NCBI GenBank assembly: GCA_019307645.1
Contig: JAFDJF010000126.1
Location: 1 to 6,858 of the forward strand
Source: Deltaproteobacteria bacterium
Lineage (GTDB): Bacteria > Desulfobacterota > DSM-4660 > Desulfatiglandales > Desulfatiglandaceae
Length of the DNA stretch: 6,858 bases
Direction: 5' to 3'
In this document: piece by piece, positions 1 through 4,750 of the stretch
Layout: every line of letters begins with the position of its first letter
Numbering within the stretch: position 1 is the first letter of the stretch
The notes under the pieces: model-generated
The model's input: the letters and a program-made list of their open reading frames with translations, nothing else
Databases searched by the model: none
What the model was told of the DNA's origin: nothing
Translations under genes and position numbers: made by a program

Positions 1-1269
1 CCCAGGACGGAGACGGACCACATTATTGATACCCTGTCACGCGCGGTCCTGCCTTATCCGGCAATAAACTTCAAGTTAGAGGACTCAGGGAAAACGATCA
101 TGAACTTCCCCTCCTCAAACCAGGTGCTGCCCCGGCTTTCTTCCCTTATGGGTCGGAGAGTGGCGGAAGCCATGGAGGAAGCAGAAGAAAATAATCAAGG
201 GATGTCTATCCATGCCTTTCTGGCGCCGCCTGAGTTGAGCAGAACCAGGGGAGATCGCCTGTTTGTCTATGTAAATGGTCGGAACATCCGGGACAGGCTC
301 ATAACCCGGGCTGTTGTAGAGGGTTACGGTCAGCGTCTGATGAAAGGACGTTATCCTCAGGTGGCTCTTTTCATGGAACTTGATCCCTCAAATGTGGATG
401 TCAACGTACACCCGACCAAACAGGAAGTGAGGTTTCACAACAGCCGCACTGTTTTTCAGGCCATTTCTTCCACAATTGAAAAGGCCCTTTCTAAGTCATC
501 CCATCCCTTTTTCAGCCAGGTGACTCACCCAGATAAAGACCTTATTAAAGATAATCGGGCGGACGGTTTCACATTTGTGCCGGAACCGGCCCCCAGCTAT
601 TCTCCTACGGGCCGCGCAGCCAAATCCCCGTCCATGGCAGAGGTGCGTGAGCAGTCGGCACCCTGGGAACCAATGCATGAACGGTCAATGGTTAAAGAAG
701 GCCCGGAGGTCATCGGACAACTGGGAAACACCTACATCCTGTGCCAGGGGAAAAACGGGCTTGTCATGGTTGATCAGCATGCGGCCCACGAGAGGGTCGT
801 CTATGAGAACCTCAAAAAGGGGTTCAATGTCTCTCATATGGAAGTCCAGGCCCTGCTGTTGCCTCATGAACTGGAGCTTTCTGCAAAAGAGACAAGGATC
901 GCTCTTAAGAAGGGTCACCATCTTTCCCGTATTGGGATCGAACTGGAACATTTTGGAGGCAATACCTTCCTGCTGAGGTCGCACCCGGCCATTTTAAAAA
1001 ACATTCAGTGGGATTCCTTTTTTTCCGAGCTTTTTGCAGGTCTTGCAGAAGGAGAACCGGAGGACGAACCAATCCTGGATAAGCTTTTGACCGTCATGGC
1101 CTGTCACGGTGCTGTCCGCGCGGGAGATCACATGACCCGTGAGGAGATGGTCCACCTTCTGACACAGCTGGAGGAAATGGATCTGCCGACAAATTGTCCG
1201 CATGGAAGGCCCGTGTTCAAACATTTTACCTATTATGAAATTGAAAAGATGTTTAAGAGAGTTGTGTAA
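1..1269 (+). CDS. mutL: DNA mismatch repair protein MutL, 5'-truncated by window edge
   Basis: MutL links MutS mismatch recognition to strand incision and excision. The reading frame is open from base 1, so the ATG at 100 is internal. By comparison with E. coli MutL, roughly the first 155 residues (most of the GHKL ATPase) lie upstream; 422 codons are visible. The second half of the N-terminal region is clear: a YVNGR motif followed by RDRLI near 271-300, and DVNVHPTKQEVRFH from 397, whose HPxK lysine (418) belongs to the ATPase transducer domain. A variable linker covers about 480-700. The C-terminal dimerisation domain starts near 709 (VIGQLGNTYIL) and contains DQHAAHERVVYE from 772, which fits the DQHA(X)2E(X)4E metal-binding endonuclease motif. 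ACHGAVRAGD (1099-1128) and CPHGRP (1195-1212), two further conserved motifs of endonuclease-type MutL, are also present. The protein should therefore be a nicking MutL, unlike the E. coli type. miaA starts 11 bp downstream, suggesting cotranscription. Confidence 0.97.
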   Translation, partial: PRTETDHIIDTLSRAVLPYPAINFKLEDSGKTIMNFPSSNQVLPRLSSLMGRRVAEAMEEAEENNQGMSIHAFLAPPELSRTRGDRLFVYVNGRNIRDRLITRAVVEGYGQRLMKGRYPQVALFMELDPSNVDVNVHPTKQEVRFHNSRTVFQAISSTIEKALSKSSHPFFSQVTHPDKDLIKDNRADGFTFVPEPAPSYSPTGRAAKSPSMAEVREQSAPWEPMHERSMVKEGPEVIGQLGNTYILCQGKNGLVMVDQHAAHERVVYENLKKGFNVSHMEVQALLLPHELELSAKETRIALKKGHHLSRIGIELEHFGGNTFLLRSHPAILKNIQWDSFFSELFAGLAEGEPEDEPILDKLLTVMACHGAVRAGDHMTREEMVHLLTQLEEMDLPTNCPHGRPVFKHFTYYEIEKMFKRVV

Positions 1270-1280
1270 AGTAATCTAAA

Positions 1281-2246
1281 GTGACTGAAGTCAACCATTT
1301 CGAAAACCGATCGCAAATTCAATCCCCCCCTTCAGGGCTAAAATGCATTATAATTGCAGGCCCCACGGCCAGTGGAAAGACTTCACTGAGCGTGGAACTG
1401 GCCCTGGCTCTGGACGGAGAAATCATAAACGCTGATTCCATGCAGGTCTATCGAGGGATGGATATCGGTACGGCCAAACCAACATCTGAAGAGCAAAGGG
1501 GTATCCCTCATCGCCTTCTCAGTGTGGTTGACCCTGATGAAGAGTTCAACGCGGCGATCTACCGTTCCATGGCCCTCCCCCTTGTGCATGACGTTGTCTC
1601 CAAACAGAAAACATGCCTTGTTACGGGCGGGACAGGCCTGTATATAAAGAGCCTGACCCGGGGACTCTTCCAATGCCCTCCTGCAGATTTTGAATTCAGG
1701 GAATCGTTGCGCAGGGAATGTGACAGCGGCGGACCAATGATACTTCATGAAAAACTCAAACGCATAGACCCTGAATCCGCCGGCAGAATCCATCCCAATG
1801 ACAAAATGAGAATCATAAGGGCACTCGAAATCGCTCACTTGACCAATCGTTCACCTTCGAACGTGATAAAAGCCCATGGTTTTTCAGACACGTCGTTGAA
1901 TGCGCTGAAAATCTGTCTGGAAGTGGACAGGGAAGAACTTTACAATCGCATCAACAAACGAAGCGTTGCCATGATTGAGTCCGGTCTGGCCGAAGAGACA
2001 GAAAACCTGCTGACCAAAGGCTATACAGCCGATCTCAAGCCCATGATGTCCATCGGATACAGGCATATGGTCAACTATCTTCGAGCAAAATGGTCTCTTG
2101 AAGAGGCGATTCATAACATTCAGAGGGACACCCGCAGATACGCCAAACGACAGTTCACCTGGTTCAGGGCAGATCCTGAGTATGAGTGGGTCTCGCCCGA
2201 AGATCCGGATTCTATTCTGGAAAAGGTAAAAGCATTTTTGTTTTGA
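1281..2246 (+). CDS. miaA: tRNA dimethylallyltransferase MiaA
   Basis: MiaA transfers a dimethylallyl group from DMAPP to N6 of A37 in tRNAs reading UNN codons, the first step towards ms2i6A. The 321-residue length is typical (E. coli 316). Visible motifs are the P-loop GPTASGKT at residues 27-34, DSMQVYRGMDIGTAKP at 52-67 (its Asp is the conserved catalytic or substrate-binding residue), IPHRLLSVVDP near 75-85, GGTGLYI at 116-122, a central NDKMRIIRALE segment, and the C-terminal TRRYAKRQFTWFR tRNA-binding signature. The start is GTG. An in-frame stop at 1272 excludes anything further upstream, and no in-frame ATG precedes the P-loop; no good Shine-Dalgarno is visible, so coupling to mutL (11 bp gap) is plausible. 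The TGA stop abuts a MITE-like insertion: its last A is the first base of the inferred target duplication. All core motifs are intact. Confidence 0.97.
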   Translation: MTEVNHFENRSQIQSPPSGLKCIIIAGPTASGKTSLSVELALALDGEIINADSMQVYRGMDIGTAKPTSEEQRGIPHRLLSVVDPDEEFNAAIYRSMALPLVHDVVSKQKTCLVTGGTGLYIKSLTRGLFQCPPADFEFRESLRRECDSGGPMILHEKLKRIDPESAGRIHPNDKMRIIRALEIAHLTNRSPSNVIKAHGFSDTSLNALKICLEVDREELYNRINKRSVAMIESGLAEETENLLTKGYTADLKPMMSIGYRHMVNYLRAKWSLEEAIHNIQRDTRRYAKRQFTWFRADPEYEWVSPEDPDSILEKVKAFLF

Positions 2247-2251
2247 AAACC
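2246..2251. repeat. Probable target-site duplication, left copy (AAAACC)
   Basis: AAAACC lies immediately before the left TIR and recurs at 2488-2493 immediately after the right TIR. Its first base is the final A of the miaA TGA stop codon. Removing the element and one hexamer gives a continuous sequence in which the miaA stop runs directly into AAAACC and the TTGACA promoter box. Six bases can match by chance in A-rich DNA, so this is supportive rather than conclusive. Confidence 0.6.
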
Positions 2252-2267
2252 CGTAACTACTCAGGTT
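2252..2267 (+). repeat. Left terminal inverted repeat of the MITE-like element
   Basis: The 16-mer cgtaactactcaggtt matches the reverse complement of 2472-2487 at all 16 positions. It merges at its inner end into the first GGTTCAN unit. Confidence 0.85.
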
Positions 2268-2299
2268 CAAGGGTTCACGGTTCAGGGTTCAAGGTTAAA
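2264..2299 (+). repeat. Degenerate GGTTCAN heptamer array, left arm
   Basis: Five tandem units can be read: GGTTCAA (2264), GGTTCAC (2272, after one extra G), GGTTCAG (2279), GGTTCAA (2286) and GGTTAAA (2293). The array lies directly inside the left TIR and is mirrored by the right arm. Periodic subterminal repeats of this kind can be transposase-binding sites, but they could equally be inert stem sequence; the sequence alone does not decide. Confidence 0.7.
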
Positions 2300-2421
2300 G
2301 CGATGAAGGAGGGGCTCTATTCTTTAGACAAATACCCTGTTCATCCAGTTTTTTGATATGTCAAACGGTTTGGCACACAGAGTCTAGGGAACACGCTATG
2401 TCGCTCTGGAAACATGAAGAA

Positions 2422-2441
2422 AATCCCGCCAAATCGGGATT
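2422..2441. repeat. Small hairpin inside the MITE-like element
   Basis: aatcccg (2422-2428) and cgggatt (2435-2441) form a perfect 7 bp stem with a 6 nt loop, just inside the right heptamer array. There is no T-run downstream on + and no convincing one on -, so this is not a classical intrinsic terminator. It would compete with the outer long stem by two bases only. Confidence 0.5.
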
Positions 2442-2475
2442 AACCGTGAACCGCTGAACCCTGAACCTAACAACC
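2440..2475 (-). repeat. Degenerate GGTTCAN heptamer array, right arm
   Basis: Read on the - strand from the right TIR inwards, the units are GGTTGTTA, GGTTCAG, GGTTCAGC, GGTTCAC and GGTTAA. They keep the same register as the left arm with single-base differences and one inserted C. The two arms are therefore imperfect complements, extending the terminal stem well beyond the 16 bp TIR. Confidence 0.7.
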
Positions 2476-2487
2476 TGAGTAGTTACG
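2472..2487 (-). repeat. Right terminal inverted repeat of the MITE-like element
   Basis: aacctgagtagttacg is the exact reverse complement of 2252-2267. It is read on the - strand as the same terminus, so both ends would present the same site to a transposase. Confidence 0.85.
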
Positions 2488-2493
2488 AAAACC
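2488..2493. repeat. Probable target-site duplication, right copy (AAAACC)
   Basis: This is the second copy of the hexamer flanking the MITE-like element, directly abutting the right terminal inverted repeat. It is followed by C and then the TTGACA box of the candidate promoter, so the insertion lies immediately upstream of that -35 element. Confidence 0.6.
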
Positions 2494-2494
2494 C

Positions 2495-2523
2495 TTGACA
2501 TTTAAGCGTTTTTTTCTTATTTG
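2495..2523 (+). promoter_or_regulatory. Candidate sigma70-type promoter for the exported-protein gene block
   Basis: A consensus -35 box TTGACA (2495-2500) is followed 17 bp later by TATTTG (2518-2523), a weak -10 that keeps the TAT start but lacks the final T. The spacer is AT-rich. It sits just right of the MITE-like element and points at the gene starting near 2629. Transcription would begin around 2530, placing the palindromic repeat 2535-2578 in the 5' leader. The perfect -35 and ideal spacing support it; the poor -10 keeps confidence moderate. Confidence 0.42.
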
Positions 2524-2534
2524 AAAACACACTT

Positions 2535-2578
2535 AGGGTTCGCGTAAAAATGTGAAGAGTTATTTTTGCGCGAGCCCT
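2535..2578. repeat. 44 nt palindromic dispersed repeat, copy 1
   Basis: agggttcgcgtaaaaat (2535-2551) pairs with atttttgcgcgagccct (2562-2578), giving a 17 bp stem with two T:G positions (wobble pairs in + strand RNA) around a 10 nt loop. The reverse complement of the right arm recurs with 16 of 17 matches at 6822-6838, so this is a repeat family rather than a unique hairpin. Position suggests a leader structure ahead of the exported-protein gene. No T-run follows the stem, so it is not a classical terminator, although a bidirectional RNA-stability or processing role is possible. Confidence 0.75.
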
Positions 2579-2628
2579 TAACTCTCCAAATCAGATTCTT
2601 TTTACATAAAATCGGATACCGGGCAGCA

Positions 2629-3813
2629 ATGATGGCTATAATTCCAATTAAAATAATATTCAGCAGACTTCTCTTGATTTGTTCCCTCTTATGTATTCCC
2701 CTTTTCACATCTCCCCAGTCCGCAGAGGCTTCAAAAAAATCAGAGGGAGATAAAATTCTCGCCATAGGAACAGGCGCCATTCACAAAGGAAATCTGGCCC
2801 AGGCAAAAAAAAAGGCCCTCTCCCAGGCATTGATGAAAGGTATGGAAGACTATCTTGTGCGCCGACTGGGACGGGAAGGCATGGTCAATAATTTCCAGAG
2901 ACTTGTCCAGGAGATTATCCCCGGGGCCAGGGAAGGGATAGAAAATTTTCACATCCTTGCGGAAAATCGGACTGAAGACGAGTACAAGATCCTTGTGCGC
3001 CTCAGGATAAATAAAAAGGTCATAGACGAAAAGCTGCGAAGAGCCGGACTCGTGACTATGGAAGGCCCTGCCATAAGGGTGCTATTCATGATATCAGAAA
3101 CTCAGGAGGGACAAACACTTTACTGGTGGAAGGATCCGGAAGAACCCTCTGCCATGAGCGCCATTGAACTTATTCTCCACAATATATTTCAGGAAAGGGG
3201 TTACAGTCTGATCAACAGGCAGCTAAACATCCCGGAGGTTGAATTTTCAGATGAAATGAGGTCAACGGATCTCACGGACGAAAATATTTTAACATGGGGA
3301 AGGCTTTTCTCTGCTGATGTCGTAATCCGTGGCAAGACCGGTATTATTGATGAAAAAGAGGTATTCCTGACTCTCAAGGCTATGTCCGTGAACGAGGGTG
3401 GCTTGATCTGCCAGGGAATGCACATTGAACCGATTGAAACGGACCCGGAAGGCAATGCAAAAATATCAGAAGCCCTCAAGAAACTGGTAAATTATCTGGC
3501 CTCAAGATTGACACCGGCCATCTTCCAGGCCGCAGGCTCAGGTCACAAGGAGTTCCACATTCTGGACGTCACCCTGACAGGTCTCAAAACCTACAGGCAG
3601 TTCGTAGATTTCAGAAATTTTCTCAGAAAAGACGTGCCCGGCATAAAATCTGTAAGACAGACAAGGGTCAGAAAGGATTCCATATCCATTGAAGTGGAAT
3701 TTGAGGGTGATGAGAACAAATTCATGGAGAGTGTCCTGAACCATGAAAATCTCCCCCTTTTACTGGATTTTAACCGGACTGAAGACGGAAAGATATTGCT
3801 TGAGGTCGAATGA
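2629..3813 (+). CDS. Exported protein of unknown function, FlgT/LPP20-like N-terminal domain
   Basis: I do not recognise a named gene. From ATG 2629 it has 394 residues. The N-terminus looks like a Sec signal peptide: a basic stretch (K8, R13), a hydrophobic core LLLICSLLCIPLF (14-26), and a likely cut after SAEA (31-34). No good lipobox is seen, so the mature protein is probably periplasmic. Residues about 42-141 show a small GxGxAxxxGNxxxAxxxALxxAL pattern and a closing VRLRINKKVIDEKLRRAGLV, resembling FlgT N-terminal/LPP20-type alpha/beta domains. The middle (about 145-300) contains GRLFSADVVIRGKTG, reminiscent of TolB/CsgG-like folds that detect an operator-like strand pattern. The C-terminal part (about 305-394) resembles a small ferredoxin-like domain (LRKDVPGIKSVRQTRV). 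ATG 2632 is an equally possible start, and no clear Shine-Dalgarno precedes either. The TGA overlaps the next ATG as ATGA, implying coupled translation with the phospholipid enzyme. Family assignments are inference from pattern only. Confidence 0.8.
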   Translation: MMAIIPIKIIFSRLLLICSLLCIPLFTSPQSAEASKKSEGDKILAIGTGAIHKGNLAQAKKKALSQALMKGMEDYLVRRLGREGMVNNFQRLVQEIIPGAREGIENFHILAENRTEDEYKILVRLRINKKVIDEKLRRAGLVTMEGPAIRVLFMISETQEGQTLYWWKDPEEPSAMSAIELILHNIFQERGYSLINRQLNIPEVEFSDEMRSTDLTDENILTWGRLFSADVVIRGKTGIIDEKEVFLTLKAMSVNEGGLICQGMHIEPIETDPEGNAKISEALKKLVNYLASRLTPAIFQAAGSGHKEFHILDVTLTGLKTYRQFVDFRNFLRKDVPGIKSVRQTRVRKDSISIEVEFEGDENKFMESVLNHENLPLLLDFNRTEDGKILLEVE

Positions 3814-4364
3814 CAATACCCAACCTTATTACCATTCTTAGAATTATACTGACGCCCATTTTCATTATCTTCCTACTCAACGATGCGTATCTGCCGGCGC
3901 TCATTCTATTCGTAGTGGCAGGAATAAGTGATGCAATCGACGGATTAATTGCCAGGCTGTTTAACCAGAAGAGCAAACTCGGGGCCTTTCTGGATCCTCT
4001 CGCAGACAAAATCCTTCTGGTCTCTGCTTTTGTGGTGCTTTCTGCAAAAAATGACGTCTACGCCTGGTTGGCCGTTGTTGTCATCAGCAGGGATTTTTTG
4101 ATCTTACTGGGCGTGTTAATCCTGTTTTTGAACAGCCAGGATTTCACATTCAAGCCGTCCATTGTCAGTAAAATGACAACATGCATGCAACTTGCAACTG
4201 TATTTGTAGCATTATTTGTAGCAGTTTCCGCAGACCATTCACCTCATCTTCACCAGTTCAGCATTTGCCTGTTCTGGGCCACCGGCCTTTTGACTGTTAT
4301 TTCCTGCCTCCATTACATGAGACAATGGTTCCGGATGATGGGAGAGGGTCCGATCCATGATTGA
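3810..4364 (+). CDS. CDP-alcohol phosphatidyltransferase (PgsA or CMP-forming cardiolipin synthase type)
   Basis: This inner-membrane enzyme would transfer a phosphatidyl group from CDP-diacylglycerol to an alcohol acceptor, either glycerol-3-phosphate (PgsA) or phosphatidylglycerol (CMP-forming cardiolipin synthase). At 184 residues it has the usual length. The family signature D(x2)DG(x2)AR(x8)G(x3)D(x3)D is complete at D41, D44, G45, A48, R49, G58, D62 and D66. About six hydrophobic segments are visible: 7-23, 27-43, 68-79, 85-107, 126-140 and 149-168. The N-terminal TIPNLITILRIILTP is shared by both subfamilies. ISRDFLI (92-98) and KPSIVSKMTTCMQL (115-128) look more like the cardiolipin synthase of mitochondria than typical bacterial PgsA, so I leave the symbol blank. 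The start ATG at 3810 overlaps the upstream stop by 4 nt and has GAGG (3802-3805) just before it. Signature residues are intact, so it should be active. Confidence 0.93.
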   Translation: MTIPNLITILRIILTPIFIIFLLNDAYLPALILFVVAGISDAIDGLIARLFNQKSKLGAFLDPLADKILLVSAFVVLSAKNDVYAWLAVVVISRDFLILLGVLILFLNSQDFTFKPSIVSKMTTCMQLATVFVALFVAVSADHSPHLHQFSICLFWATGLLTVISCLHYMRQWFRMMGEGPIHD

Positions 4365-4407
4365 TTGTGGGTGTTCGTTACTCGCTTGATTTTAATAAGG
4401 AGGCTCC

Positions 4408-4722
4408 ATGGACGTTAAGGAATTGGCGGAGGAGTTGGGGCTAGAAAAAAATGAGTATCTGGAGCTAATTGAGCTCTTCATTGAAAAAGGGATGACAGAC
4501 CTTGATGAGCTGCAGTCTGCCGTTGGGGCGGGAGATGCAGAAAATGCTGCGAGTGTGGCCCATTCAATAAAAGGAGCAGCAGGTAATCTCGGATTTATGG
4601 CGCTATACAAAGAGGCAAAAAAGATCGAAGCCCAGGCCCTGCTGGGCAGCCTGGATGGGGCCGTAGAATCTATTCAAACGCTAAGGAAAAATCTGGAGGA
4701 AGTTACAGCTCTTATCCGATGA
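4408..4722 (+). CDS. Stand-alone HPt (histidine phosphotransfer) domain protein
   Basis: This 104-residue protein is essentially one HPt domain and nothing else. HPt proteins shuttle phosphate between receiver domains in phosphorelays. The signature AHSIKGAAGNLG spans residues 51-62: H52 is the expected phospho-acceptor, with K55, G56, G59, N60 and G62 of the usual helix following. Surrounding sequence is strongly amphipathic and acidic, as expected for the four-helix bundle, and there is no signal peptide or membrane segment, so it is cytoplasmic. The start is well supported by AAGGAGG at 4397-4403, four bases before the ATG. It begins 43 bp after the phosphatidyltransferase gene. No histidine kinase or receiver domain is encoded in the window, so its partners must lie elsewhere. 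The downstream 690-residue gene follows after 28 bp and is probably cotranscribed. Confidence 0.9.
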   Translation: MDVKELAEELGLEKNEYLELIELFIEKGMTDLDELQSAVGAGDAENAASVAHSIKGAAGNLGFMALYKEAKKIEAQALLGSLDGAVESIQTLRKNLEEVTALIR

Positions 4723-4750
4723 ATGCTTTACCTGTACAGAGGCCATTCAA

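Larger units (their letters stand above)
2252..2487. mobile_element. MITE-like non-autonomous element with 16 bp TIRs
   Basis: The 236 bp element is bounded by perfect 16 bp inverted repeats, cgtaactactcaggtt at 2252-2267 and its exact reverse complement at 2472-2487. The hexamer AAAACC sits directly outside both ends (2246-2251 and 2488-2493) and reads as a target-site duplication. Inside the TIRs each arm continues as degenerate GGTTCAN heptamers, so 2252-2298 can pair with 2440-2487 over nearly 50 nt with a few mismatches. The centre (about 2300-2421) has no substantial ORF; the longest ATG frames seen are 17 and 19 codons. Known biology: short elements with TIRs, a TSD and no transposase are MITEs, moved in trans by a transposase that recognises the TIR. 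The parent family is not identifiable here. The alternative is a large dispersed palindromic repeat that does not transpose; the flanking hexamer argues against this, but it is only 6 bp. Confidence 0.72.

Noticed and set aside
100..1269. MutL starting at ATG 100
   Set aside because: The frame is open to base 1 and the upstream codons encode MutL-like sequence (PRTETDHIIDTLSRAV), so the ATG is internal.
2362..2372. Operator-like palindrome caaacggtttg
   Set aside because: The arms are only 5 bp around one base, within a mobile-looking element and with no regulated gene near it. It is easily due to chance.
2303..2457. Short ORFs inside the MITE-like element (2303-2356 and 2398-2457)
   Set aside because: They are only 17 and 19 codons long and contain no recognisable motif. 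The second runs into the repeat arm. Nothing supports coding.
2264..2475. CRISPR-like array
   Set aside because: The units are contiguous heptamers without spacers, they occur in two inverted blocks, and no cas gene is present.
2535..2578. Intrinsic terminator for mutL-miaA
   Set aside because: The stem is strong but no T-run follows it; the next bases are taactctcc. The same sequence recurs elsewhere as a repeat, which explains it better.
2566..2628. Upstream TTG start (2566) extending the exported protein by 21 residues
   Set aside because: The TTG lies inside the right arm of the palindromic repeat, and the extension puts 21 residues ahead of an otherwise well-formed signal peptide. ATG 2629 or 2632 fits better.
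2517..2780. Antisense 87-codon frame across the repeat and the signal peptide region
   Set aside because: It is a shadow frame with no start context or family resemblance, and it conflicts with the well-supported + strand gene.
4361..4396. Promoter upstream of the HPt gene (TTGATT ... TTTAAT)
   Set aside because: Spacing between the boxes is about 24 bp, too long for a sigma70 promoter. Cotranscription with the upstream gene is simpler.
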